From positions 14,869,037 to 14,933,036 of the forward strand of contig NC_037639.1 of the NCBI RefSeq assembly GCF_003254395.2: a stretch of DNA of 64,000 nt. The letters run 5' to 3'. Numbering within the stretch: the stretch's first letter is position 1; each line of letters begins with the position of its first letter. The position numbers and the translations under genes are program-made. The stretch is from Apis mellifera. Its lineage: Eukaryota; Arthropoda; Insecta; Hymenoptera; Apidae. Positions 23,031 through 34,817 of the stretch are shown here, piece after piece. A model generated the notes under the pieces. It was not told the origin of the DNA and made no database searches. It was given only the letters and a program-made list of their open reading frames with translations.

Positions 23031-26000
23031 AAAGAAGAAAATTGTTTACCGTTCAATTTATCAAGAATTTAAAGCTCGATAAAATTTTATTATCCTTCGT
23101 ATTTATTCCTCTTCGATCCACACGCTCGTAAATGTTTCTAATAAACGTAATTAATAGAAATATACATTTATTGTTTTCGGTTGTTCCAATCGGAAGAAAT
23201 AAAGAGGGATAAATTTCTTTCAAAAACCGGCCGATCGTTTAACGCTGCTCGTTCCTCTCTGCAACTCGACCTCTCGACCCCGGGGGTTGGCCGGCGTCGC
23301 GCGTAACTTACTCGCCTAACGACGAGCCAGCGTTGCGTTACTTTCACTCGGTCGAAAGTTTCGCGATAAAATCTGATAGAAACTCCTTCTTCGAGAAACA
23401 TCTCGCGCGAGAAGCGGAGGAAATTAAGAGGAGCGTGGAAAATGGAGTTCTCGGCGCGGCAAGTTTGATGGAAACCGCAGACGGCCATTAAAAATAACCG
23501 CGTTTCAAACTTTAAATAACCCACTGACCGCATCGCGCTCGCTTCGAGGACAATGCGAGCCGAGGAAGAGAGAAGAAGCCGCAGCAAGGTCGCAAGTATC
23601 CTTCAATCGCTCCACTCGATATTCCGCTCGCGGATTTCCCCCGTTTCCTCGCCCAGGGAAATACGAAAAATTTCTCCTCGATATTCAACGATACGCTTTC
23701 TTCTCTCGACCGTGTGATCGATCGTCCTCTCTCTCGAGAAGAAGAAGAAGAAGAAGAAAAAGGAAAGAGGAGAGGGGAAGGGTCGTAAGGATGGACGGAC
23801 GGCAAACGCATCATCAATGACAAGCCGTAAATCATAGTTTTACGACTCGTCTTTACGCGGCCCTTATCCAGAGTTACCGGTGGTAGGTAACTCTTGCCAT
23901 TTTTCTGTCTGGCCACCCTGTGCGCGCCAGGGCCGCGTCCCCACCCACCCGGTCCTCCACCAATCGAGGAGGAGAGAGAATATCCCTCCCCCCCGACATG
24001 GGGGGGGTTCACATGGGGGATATTTGGACGGATTAGCAAGAGAGTGTGAGTAAGCTCGAAAGGTGGTGGCGAAAAATTAAAATTGTCGGGGAAAGGAAGA
24101 GAAGAAGGGAGGGGGAACAGATGGAGGAAGCGTGGAGCGCTCGATCCGCCCCTGGATCCTTGCCTAAGTGCAATGCTAAGGCAGGTACCCGTAGGTGCGT
24201 AGGCGTCGCTTTACGGGTTTGCCTTTAAGTGGCCGTACCTTAATTTCAGAGTCACCTAACAGTGTCGTGTTTAACGGTGATTCAATGATAATTAAAAAAA
24301 TCCAAGGCTACTCTCTCTCTCTCTTGGCGACCGAAGGGGAGGAACCTCGAAGGACAGCCAGGGGTTAAAGTACGACCCTGACATTCTCTCCTCGTCGCTC
24401 GACCGTGCTCCTCCGACTCTAACCCCCGAGATACCTTCTTCTTCTTCTTCTTCTTCTTCTTCTTCTTTGTTCCAATACGTACGTGTATTCGTACGTGTAT
24501 ATTCGTAACGCGAATATTCCACCGTGAAATCGATCGATTCTTTTAATATTCGTTTCGAAATCGTCCAGGTAGAGTTTTTTGTTCTTAGGAGGAAGGGAAA
24601 TCTTGGGAGTGGAGTAAAAGTGGAGAGAGAGAAAATATGTAGAGAGAGAGAGAGAGAGAGAGAGAGTGGAGTTTCTATTTTCAGTGGAGATTCGCTGAAA
24701 TTTCCTCCTTTTTCCTTACGTCTGTTCAATTCTTTAAGATGATTCGAATTTTTTCCAACGCGTCGGAAGTAATTTTTCTTTTTTTTGGAAAAGTGAAATT
24801 TCGAACTTGCTTTGGAAATTTTTCTTTCTCTTCTTTTTGGAAAAGTGAAACTTTCAACGCGTTGGAAGTAATTTTTCCTTTTTCTTTTTTTTGGAAAATT
24901 GAAACTTTTAATACATTGGAAGTAATTTTTTTTTTTTTTGGAAAAGAGAAATTTTCAACTTTCTTTGAAAGTAATTTTCCTTTTTCTTTTTTTTGGAAAA
25001 GAGAAACTTTCAACGCGTTGGAATTAATTTTTTTTTTCTTCTTTTTGGAAAAGAGAAACTTTCAAGTTTCTTTGAAAGTAATTTTTCTTTTTCTGTTTTT
25101 TTTTTAGAAAAGATTTCCTTTGGAAGTAATTTTTCTTTTACTTTTTTTTTAGAAAAGAGAAATTTTCAACTTTCTTTGAAAATAATTTAACCTTTTCTTT
25201 TTTTTTTGGAAAAGAGAAATTTCCAATCTCCTTTGAAAGTAATTTTCTCTTTTTTTTTTTGGAAAAAAGAAATTTCCAATCTCCTTTGAAAGTAATTTTC
25301 CCTTTTTTTTTTTGGAAAAGAGAAACTTTTAATGCGTTGGAAGTAATTTTCCCTTTTCTTTTTTTTGGAAAAGAAAAATTTCCAACCTCTTTTGAAAGTA
25401 ATTTTCCCTTTTTTTTTTTGGAAAAGAGAAATTTCCAATCTTCTTTGAAAGTAATTTTCTTTTTTTTGAAAAAGAAAAATTTCCAATCTCCTTTGAAAGT
25501 AATTTTCCCTTTTTTTTTTTTGGAAAAGAGAAATTTCCAATCTCCTTTGAAAGTAATTTTCTTTTTTTTTGGAAAAGAGAAATTTCCAATCTCCTTTGAA
25601 AGTAATTTTTCTTTTTCTCTTTTTTTTTAGGAAATATTTCCTTTGAAAATAATTTTTCTTTTTCCTTTTTTTTGAAAAAGAGAAATTTCCCACGCGCTGC
25701 AACCAATTCTTTTTTCTCCTATTTTTTTCTTTTTCTCTTTTTTTTAGAAAACCTCCTTTGAAAGTAATTTTTCTTTTTCTCTTTTTTTCAGAAAAGAGAA
25801 ATTTTTTTTGGAAGCAATTTTTCCTTTTCCTTTTTTCCGAAAAGAGAAATAATAATAATAATAATAACAATAGAAGAGAAGCGGCCGGTCGCAACGCGCA
25901 ATTCTGGATGACGCATGCCGTCCTCGTCCTCGTTGTACGTATATACGTATATACGTACGTAACATCACCGGGCGGCGGACTGCAATTACACGCGAGTGTA

Positions 26001-27205
26001 AAACATTACGCTCGCGGAACGGGCAACAAGGCTCGTATTGTTCCCAGCGTTTTGTTACAACGTTCCCGTTGTATCGATCACGCCGCGTGTAAATCGTCCT
26101 CTATAATTACGGAAACAATGAGCGGGCCCGATAACCGCAGCGACGCGAACCGCTCGAAACACGAACCGAAGAGACACCGTATCACCGTGCAGATAATACG
26201 GAAGTCATTCTCCCCGCCGTTCTCAAACCTTCCTCCTTCCTTTATAAAAAACGAGAAAAACACACCTCCCATCTTCCCTTCATCCTTATTTACATATACA
26301 TATATATATATATCTCCTTCCAAATTGCAACCACTCGAATCGATACAACCGCAGAGAGAGAGAGAGAGAGAGAGAATGCGTGGATCGAGCCCCCCTCGAT
26401 CGTTCTCAATCAAAACAATTACACCATCCCCCTATCGTTCCCGCGTTCATCACAGAGCTGATGATTCGGTCGACGAAAATGGGGCTTCCGGCCGAGTAGC
26501 AGGAACGCAGCTCTCCCTTCGGCGAGAGAGGAGAGAGAAAGGGGCGAAGCGCACGTGTAACTATCATCGAGTCGAAGGGGTGACACCGAAAAGGAGGAGG
26601 GAAGAAGCGAAAAAGAGGCTCGAGGGAAAGAATAACACCGTCCTCTCCCCAAGTTCCCTTCTTCGGGAAGGGCGCGCAACGCTCCACCTCCGGGGCACGT
26701 CTCAGTCCGCGAGAGTTGGCGGTAGAAGAGTCTCGACCGACCACTCGTGCGATATGTTTCCACCGAAGCATCGATCGATCGAGGACTGTTGCGATAATCG
26801 AGGTGAAACTCATAAACACTCCTCTCAACTACATATAATATAATATAATACAATACAACGTATAAATCGAATTATTACAATAAATAACAACCCTTTTCAA
26901 ATCGACGACAACGCTCGCTCGAATCCCAATCCGAACGTATCCCTTGCTCGAACAACAAGAACTCGATACGACACGTTAACAGCGCGCGCGACACGTACGG
27001 AGCAAGCACGTGCCTCAGCCGTCCGACAGTTTGACAGCCGGCCGCCGCTCCTCTACTTGCGTTGCTTCTACTTCCACTTACCCCTTTCACGTTCAACGAC
27101 CCCTGGCCTGGAACGGAGCCACTCTCTCACGCCCGATTATCCCGCCTGGATCCTGCGACCTACCGATCTACCACCGTCCCCATCCCTCCTTCCTCCTCTT
27201 GGAAA
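23031..27205 (-). other. Probable intron between Shank leader and first coding exon
   Basis: Bounded on the left by the acceptor at 23028-23030 and on the right by the candidate donor at 27206. It holds a (GAA)n run near 23740, (TTC)n at about 24437-24468, (GA)n at about 24640-24666, the pyrimidine-rich minisatellite at 24.74-25.86 kb, and (GA)n at about 26355-26375. Its intron status depends on the leader exon being real. Confidence 0.4.
24740..25860. repeat. Pyrimidine-rich minisatellite, about 60-bp unit
   Basis: About 18 tandem units of a T/C tract followed by GGAAAAGAGAAATTTCCAAT and CTCCTTTGAAAGTAATTTT-like sequence, with variable tract length. The TTTGAAAGTAATTTT core recurs about every 55-65 bp. 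Open frames on both strands (Lys/Phe-rich) are products of the repeat. Confidence 0.88.
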
Positions 27206-27620
27206 ACTTACTCGCGGTGGAGCGAGCGAGCGAGCGACAACAGAGCGAGAGAGACGAGCGACGGAGCGAGGAGGGACAGAGAAAGAGGCACAAAGACAGA
27301 GAGAGAGGGAGAGCGCGCGACGCTCGCCCGTTTCTTATCTTATTTGTTCGGGGTTGTCCTTGGTTGCGCGGCGAGACGCACTAGCGGCAAGATGGCGGCG
27401 GGTAGCGAACCGAGGTGTCGGTGCTCGCGTCCTCTCCTCCCGCAGCAAAGACGGGCGCGGACCGGCGGAGCGGGGGGGAGGGGGGAGGCGGCGGCCGCGG
27501 AGCAGGAGGAGTAGGAGGCGGAGGAGCAGGAGCAGGAGGAGGAGGAGGAGGAGGAGGAGGAGGAGGGCTCGCGGCTCGCGTGCGATTTTCGGTAGGGCGC
27601 GAGAGGCGCATCGACGGCGC
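27206..27620 (-). promoter_or_regulatory. Candidate Shank leader exon and promoter block, GC-rich and AUG-free
   Basis: On the minus strand a near-consensus donor GA|GTAAGT lies at 27211-27206. To its right, 27212-27608 has no ATG on the minus strand, then the sequence becomes extremely GC-rich up to about 27.9 kb with a (GGA)n run at 27535-27565. On the plus strand AAGATGGCGGC (27389-27399) is the classical YY1/Pho-type element common at transcription starts. An AUG-free exon spliced to the acceptor at 23028 would supply the missing Shank 5' UTR. No transcription start signal fixes the right edge. A divergent plus-strand promoter is an alternative. Confidence 0.35.
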
Positions 27621-27920
27621 GGAGGGGAGGAGGACCGGCGGCAGCTCCGAGGCGAGGTCCAGCCAGCGTGGAGTGCATCGCGCGACTGTCGGGCAGCGGG
27701 CGGGGACGGCGGGGGTGGCGGCGCGAGGCAGAGGCGAGGCAGGTGGCGCCAGCGGAGCGGAGTCGCCGGCGTGCGCTCGCTCGCGGGGGTGGTTGGGACG
27801 GGGATGGGGTTGGCTGGTGGTGGATGTTGGTCGCCTGGCAACCGCGGCAGATCGACCGGCGGTGCGCCGCCCGCCCGCCCCTCGCCCCTCGGCCGCCACC
27901 CTCCCGCGTTTCCCACCGAT
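27360..27920. other. CpG/GC-rich island
   Basis: The densest GC stretch of the window, with repeated GCGGCG, GGAGGAGG and CGCGCG words. Reading frames are open on several strands because stop codons are scarce in such sequence. None of the predicted peptides (Ala/Arg/Gly/Pro runs) resembles a protein, so I read it as promoter or leader DNA rather than coding. Confidence 0.5.
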
Positions 27921-28009
27921 CGCGAGAACCGCGATGCGACCGCGCGTTTATCGATGCTCCCTCCTTCCTTCTTCTTGCTTCGTTTTGTTCTTCGAGGGAT
28001 AAACTTTTG

Positions 28010-30439
28010 AGAGTGCTGTTTTCGGCCGATACTCGATCGGCGGGTTTTGAAAGAAAGGGAGGGGGGGGGAGAAGAGATACGATGGATGATGATGGATGAG
28101 AGGCGGAAGATTTATGGGGCGAGGGAGAACAACGAAGGCGCTCGGCTAATGAATGATGATCGTCGAAAGAGCGGACGGAACGATGTCGGTTGGGGATGGG
28201 TTTCCTCTTCCCTCTCCCCCCATCGTATCGTGCCCTCTCCTCTTCTCTAGATACGCGATCTAATTAATTCCGCGGCACCCGTCTTAATGGAACGGGTCCT
28301 CCAATGCAAAGTGTTTCGAAGGGAGGGAGAAGAGATCTGGCCTTTGTTCCGAGTTTTTCGCCGTTTTCCCCGAGATTCCTCCCTTTTCTCGCGAGAAACG
28401 GATTCTCCTTTCACTTCGAGTTCAAATTCGTATCGAACGGTGATAAGAAGAGTTTTGTTTCGAGAATTAGTCGAACAATTTTCGAGAATTTTTAGGGAAT
28501 TTTAGGGATTTAATAAAACGATAAAAGTCGTCAACTCGATGACTCGTAATCGCAAACAAGGATATAAGAAAGATGTTTGGTCCATGATTTTAAAAAAATA
28601 CGAAATTAAACCTCGAAAATCGTCGTAATTCGACAATCAAAGACACCAAGAATAGCGATTCTTCAAGTAATTACGTATTAAATATATTTTGAATAATCTA
28701 TTAATTAATTAATTAATTATTATTATTACGTTTCGAAACGATAAATTATTAATTCCGTTCGAAACTTGGACCGTTAAATTTTGTCCAAAATCTTTGGGGA
28801 GAGTTGAACCGATATTTCAGAGAGCGAAATATTTTTTCTACAGACGAAAGATATCTCTAAACGATTTATTTTCATTCTCTCAAAGATATAAAAATAATAA
28901 ATTCCCATTTACCAGATCGATGGATTCCATCTCGATCCAGAAACGAACTCGCTTATTTCCACGAAATAAATCGCCAAATTCATCGTTCGATTCGTTTCGA
29001 AGGAAGAGAAGAAATTTTATTCGTACGCTTTGCGCCTGCAAATAGGGAGGGGCTTTATTCCCCGACTCTCGAAACGCGAGACCACTCGCGCTACGAGACG
29101 AGGGGTTACGAAAACGCGATCATCAAAACAAGCTCGTGATATATACATATAAAGAGCGAAAGTAGAAGGAGAAGGAGAAGAGGGGTACGAACGACTACTC
29201 GTCGGTTCGACTACCCGAATCGACGATCCGCGGGACAATTGGATGGACTTGTTCTTCCCTCTGGTGGCGCGTGTCACGAGTACGAGCGTTGCTCGTTAAC
29301 CGCGCCGAAACGCGATACTTGGAAGGGAAGGGAAGGGGTCGGGCTCGAGTGGCTTCTCCCCTCGCCTCGCGCGCGAGGAGGGATCGGAGGACGCGGCGCT
29401 CGACTCTGAAGGGAACGCGTCGCTCCGATCCTTCCGAAAATCCTCGAATTGCAAGTGTAGAATAGTCGAGAAATTCGGCTAAATCGAAATATCGCTCGAT
29501 CTCGAGCAATCTCGAACAACGGTTGAACTTAGGAGAAAGAGAGAGAGAGATACAAACAAGGAGAGGGCGTCGATTCCTTTCCTCGAACGGAGTAAAAGAG
29601 ATTGGGAGACGCGTTAATGAGAGAGCATCCTGTTTTCCACCTGTTACCACTGTTGACGGTGTGTTTACGTCTATCCCTCCCTCCTCCTTTCCTCCCCGAC
29701 TTTCGATATTTATACCGAAGCCGCGGCGGATAGACCGTTCAAGGTTTAAAGGACGGAGGGGGGAGGGATATTTGCTCGAGTTGGAGTCGAATGCACCAGC
29801 TTCTATCGATCCGGAAAGGGGGAGAGGAAAGTAGGCGCAAGGTCCTTTCAGATTAGATCGAGCTCAATTTAGCCGGCGGGAGGTTTGACCCCGATTCTTC
29901 CTCCTCTCAATGAGAGAAAAAGAGAGGGAGAGAGGGAGAGAGGCCCGGAGGGTTTCGATTCGAGCGCAGGATGTGACACTCTCGTTCTCGTCGTCCGCCC
30001 TCCCGTCCCTCTTCCTGGACCGAGCTTAAATGGGAGCCCATTTATACCCATCGAGGGCATCCTAACCCCTTCTTCTCCTTTCTCTTTCCTTCTTTCCACC
30101 CGCCCACGCTCCGACCAATATCCGACCGACGGCTAAATATTATTATTTTCAGAGGTGGCCGCTAGACAATTTTGCCAATCTCTGCCAAATGAATCGTTTC
30201 CTCCCTTGAGTCTGATCAAACGGCTCGATTATCAGACGTGAGAATAGTTTCCTTCCCCTTTCTTCCTTTCAAAATTTTATTATCGGCGAATCAGGTTCCA
30301 AGATTCCGATCTTTCTTCTCCCCGGATCGGGTTTTCCAATTTTCTCTGAATTCGTCGTATTCGAGGTTAAAATTAAAATTCGAATCTTTGCTTTTTTCTG
30401 AAGATCGGGACTGGAAACTGTTAAAATCGTCATCGCGAC
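28010..30439. other. Stretch without recognisable gene
   Basis: Mixed composition with short G- and A-rich runs and several CpG-rich patches (29.0-29.5 kb). No supported exon, RNA gene or element end was seen. Confidence 0.5.
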
Positions 30440-31708
30440 TCTTGTTAACGCGTTTACTGCCGCGCGTGTTTCCAACGAAATCTCGGGCCAAGTTGTGCCA
30501 GGTTTTTCTACCAATATTTTAATAACGCGAACATCTTCGAATCTTTGTAGTATAACTGTTAAAATTTCTCCCCTAATTCGAAAAGAAAAATGGAAGAGTT
30601 ATGCAACGGAGTACAAATTTTCGTCCTGACCAACCTCAGCTTTGTATAGGAATGCTTTAACAGGTTCCTTGTCGCGTATATTTCGAAAGAAATCTCATTC
30701 AAACCACGCACAGCGCTATATATCAAGTATACTTCTCTATCGATATTTCAGTAACGCGAGTCGCTCCTTGCCTCTCCACTCTATACGAATATCTTCGAAT
30801 CTTTGTGGTGTTAAAATTTTACTGTTAAAATTTCTCTCCTAATTCGTTCCAGTGTCGAAGAGAAAAATGGAAGAGTTAGTGAGTCGTACAGTAGACAACA
30901 ATTTTTCGTCCTGATTAACCTCAGCTTTGTATTGAATGCTTTAACGCGTTCACTTGTGTTTCTAACGAAATTTCGTTCAGGCCACGCGCGGCGCTGTATA
31001 TCAAGTGTACTTCTCTATCGATATTTTAGTAACGCGAGTCGCTCGTCGTTTTGGCACTCTACGCGAACATCTTCGAATATTTGTGGTGTTAAAATTTTAC
31101 TGTTAAAATTTCTCCCCTAATTCGTTCCAGTGTTGAAGAGAAAAATGGAAGAGTTAATAAATTGTACAGTAGACAACAATTTTTCGTCCTAACCTCAGCT
31201 TTGTATTGAATGCTTTAACGCGTTCACTTGTGTTTCTAACGAAATCTCGTTCAAGCCACGCGTGGCGCTGTATATCAAGTGTACTTCTATCGATATTTCA
31301 GTAACGCGAGTCGCGCTGACGGTCGCAAGAACGATGTCTCGCGTCGTTTGTTTCCATCGTGTTACCGTTCGCAATAGAAATATCAATAATAGTTTCTTAT
31401 GCCAGTACAATTAGAAAGGGGATCGAATGGATCGAAAGCTTGATATTCAATTTGTTCTAGGGATCTCAATTGTAAACGCTTTAATAGTTTACAAAATTGG
31501 AACAAAACAAAATATAGAAATTAGAAGATTTATTAGCTGCAAAATTATTAGGATTTGACCTTGTGGAAATTTTCAACGAAGTCAACGTAATCACTGTTCG
31601 GAAAAGTAATTCTGTTATAAGTGGTATTAGATGTGTATGCGAATTATTCGAATAAAAAAGACAAGTTTTTGTTCAAATTGTCAACTTCAGCTTTGTATAG
31701 AATGTTTT
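30440..31708. repeat. Complex tandem repeat, right arm of a long inverted repeat
   Basis: Four units with TTAACGCGTT-type landmarks at 30445, 30657, 30941 and 31215 (spacing 212, 284, 274), then a unique tail to 31708. The units carry CTCAGCTTTGTAT, TCGATATTTCAGTAACGCGA and AAGAGAAAAATGGAAGAG. The last two units plus the tail are inverted relative to 14.8-15.6 kb; the first two units have no partner there. Confidence 0.85.
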
Positions 31709-32399
31709 AAAATTTTACGTTAAAAATAATTCTTTTAATAAATTATTTTTTTATTACTTTTATAATAAATAAATAATTTAATAGTTTTATAATATGTCCT
31801 ATGGAATAATCTTTCCAAATACTTACGAAAATTCTTCATAACGTGTTAAAGTTTCATTTTTCTAAGTAATTATCTTAAACCATTCTTTCACAAATATTTC
31901 TATAGTTTTATTACACCTATCTTTCCAAATACGAATATTCTTCGAATAAGTCGAATATTAAAAAGAACGCTCTCCTCTCCGTATATGGCGTCACGAACGA
32001 AGTTCGATTCGAAAAAAAAAAGAGGGAAAGGAGATCAAGTGAACGAGAAAGTCTATTTACACCGATTTTTCGATTCGATCGATCTCGAGGCTCGAAGTTT
32101 CCAGAATCCGAGGATCGAGTCAATCGTTTCTACCGGATGGAAGAAGGATCGGTCTGGACTCGGCCACTGCCCACACCCCCCCACCACCTACTTCGACTCT
32201 CCCTGTCGAAGGCGACCGGGATCGTTAACAGCGGAGGTGGATGGCTCGCCTTCAACCCTGGAAAAGGAAGATACTTTCGATTTCTTTCTCTCGGTCCAGC
32301 AATTACCGCCCACGTAATGGCCTGCGATCAACGTGAACAACCCCCTGTTGCACACCCCCTCCAAATGAAATTTCCGATTTTCTCTAACGCGCTTCCCGA
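31709..32399. other. AT-rich, then mixed, stretch without recognisable gene
   Basis: AT-rich to about 31.95 kb, then mixed sequence. Short frames only; nothing recognised. Confidence 0.5.
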
Positions 32400-32911
32400 T
32401 CTCGAGCCTCGTTGAAAAGGCTCGCGAGAAAAAGCGTGAGAAATTTTTTTCTTTGTTACGTAGATATCGAAACCAACTTTGCTCCTTCTCGATTTTTTTG
32501 AAAAAATATTTATCGTTGACGAGTGTATCCCAAAATTGAAAGCTGGTCTAAATATGTTAAAAGATAACGAAATCGTTTGGAAAAAGCTCGTGAACAATTT
32601 CTTCTTTTCTGTTTTTTTCCATATAAAAATGTTCATCGTTGACCATTCCAAAATTGAAAGCTAATCTAAATAGATAACTATATATTCGATTTTCTATATC
32701 CAACTTTGAGCCTCGTTGAGAAAAAAGCAATGCGTTTGCTTCGTCGAAAAATTTTTCCTTTACTATTAGCTCTTTTTTGTTCTTATCGTTAACGTATTCC
32801 AAAATTAAAATATCTCTAAATATCTTAAAAAAAAAAAAAAAATCGAAAAATGATCTTCGATCGAACAATGTTTCATCTACTACTTTAATCTTCTTTGCTC
32901 TTTTTGGTATA

Positions 32912-32953
<42 letters not shown>

Positions 32954-33010
32954 TTATCTTTGACATATGCCAAAATTAAAATATCTACAATTCCACGTTA
33001 AAAGACAAGA
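32400..33010. repeat. Degenerate tandem repeat, unit about 125-175 bp
   Basis: The phrase ATCGTTGAC..CCAAAATTGAAAGCT, followed by CTAAATA and a TTAAAA tail, recurs near 32512, 32635, 32785 and 32957, with GAGCCTCGTTGA at 32403 and 32708. The last unit is interrupted by a (TA)n(TG)n microsatellite at 32908-32953. Confidence 0.55.
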
Positions 33011-34815
33011 AGGGAAGCGTTCGTGTGTTTCTTTCGCGCAAGGAGATTGGGGAGAATTAAGGCAAGCTGTACGTAGCGATGCCATGCGAGTGGCAGCGGC
33101 CCTTTGGGTGAGACTGTGAGTCGTTGCTTTGCGCGTGGGCGGGCAAGAGCGAGGGGGAGAGTGGAGCGCGTAGTAGATGTAGGTAAAAGCCGGGACGGTA
33201 AATACACAGAATCGTTGCTGCCTACCTCGCGCACCGGGGAGGCGGCACGTCCGGTATTATATCGCGTTATGCCTCATCTCGCCCTTCCCCTCCCTCTACC
33301 TTCATCCGAACCAAGCTGAAAATACAATAAATCGAACCGTTACGACGATTTCAACCGGTGAATAGAGCCCTTCGCATCTCGCTCGACCGACCAATCACAA
33401 GCCTTCGACCGATCATCAACGCCACCGTCCAACGACGGTGGACGTGAGAAACTAGAAACGTCGCGCGAGACTAAGTAAAAGGTTTTCAAAGTCGCTTCTA
33501 AACGTTTCTAAACGTCTATGTTGAAACCGAATCGAAATCGAGGATATCGAAGGAAAAAAGATGTCTTTGTAAAAGAAAAGTGATCTCGCGTATACGAATT
33601 AAAACTTCTACTTCCGTAAATCGTAATTTTCGTATCCTTCTCCCCCCTCAAGCAAGAATTCCTCGATCGAGCCCGGCCAAGGAAAGGAAGTACGAGGGAA
33701 TAGGCGCGACTCGACACACTCTCTCTCTCTCTTACTCTCTCGGCCGGGAGGATCGCGTCATAGGAGGCGATTCGAAGCTTTCTCTCCGCGGAGATACGCC
33801 GTGCGCCCGTACCTCCCCCCGTCGTGGTTATTTACGACGCTCGTAACGTTCTTCGTTGCGCGGGATAAGGATAAATTTCCCCGGCCTATCCTCGAGCACA
33901 TCGTCAAAAGTTTTCGCCTCGTTTCGGGAGGAGGGAGAGCGCTCGTTCGTCGAGACAAAGAGAGAAGGAAGGGGGAGAGAGTTCGATCGATGCAATTTCG
34001 TCGTCGCGGCGGAGGAAGGGGCAGCCGCCTTTTGGCACCGCTTTGAGGAAAGGTGAGAGAAGGAAGTCGCGCTTTAACCTTATTCCCGTCACGTAAGTTG
34101 GCGCTCGACCAAGTCTTCCCCCCTAAATATCCCGGGGATAAGGACTCTTTGAATGTCGGCCATCCGTCGTCCCTTTCGCAACTTTTTGGCTCGCTCCTTT
34201 CTTCTTCTTCTTACGAAAAGTGAGTAAAAAGTCCAAGTTTTCAATTCTCGATCATATAGGAGAGAGAGAGAGAGAAAAGAATTCGCGATAAATGAGCTGC
34301 CTACATGACCGACACGAACGCGATCAAACATTTCTGCAACAACAACCGTAAACCCTTACGTGTCCCGGCTTCCCACGCCTTTCCTCACTCCATTCTCTCT
34401 TCGAAACATTCTCATTCGCTTTCGAAACGCATCCCGTCCGCCCAAAACTTCCGCGTTCATCGAGTGGATAAAGAGTTTATTTAAACCTAAATAAAGACGA
34501 ATAATTGACCGACTATCGGCCGAACGAATAAATCTCGCCTTCGCTTGTTTATCGGAGGCCGAGGGCATCGGGGGCTCTCTCGAGGTAGCGGCAGCGAGAA
34601 CCTCGGCGAGACTCGCGCTCGAATTGGAGGGGAGGGGAGGGGGATTGGAGCGAAAAGTGCGAGCCGCATTATCCTCCACGATTTATGCGGCTCCTTTCCC
34701 AAACCCATTCGTCATTCCACCGGTGTCGGGCGGCTCGCTTTCAGCCAACTTTCCTCTCTCTCTCTCTTATTCTTCTCTCTCCGCTCCCTCCTCCCGCTCG
34801 ACTCTTCGCCGCGCC
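33011..34815. other. Mixed-composition stretch without recognisable gene
   Basis: Several GC-rich patches (33.05-33.3, 33.65-34.1 and 34.55-34.8 kb). Open frames are short and low-complexity; nothing was recognised on either strand. Confidence 0.45.
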
Positions 34816-34817
34816 GT

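Noticed and set aside
22647..23072. Poly-leucine, poly-serine and similar frames over the Shank first exon
   Set aside because: Other-frame shadows of the CAG/CAA glutamine tract.
25187..26843. Open frames of 235 and 361 codons, Lys/Phe-rich, on opposite strands
   Set aside because: They run through the pyrimidine-rich minisatellite and AT microsatellite; no family resemblance, and overlapping frames exist on both strands.
27335..28002. Long Ala/Arg/Gly/Pro frames on both strands in the GC island
   Set aside because: Stop-poor GC-rich sequence; peptides are low-complexity and mutually overlapping, so a promoter or leader fits better.
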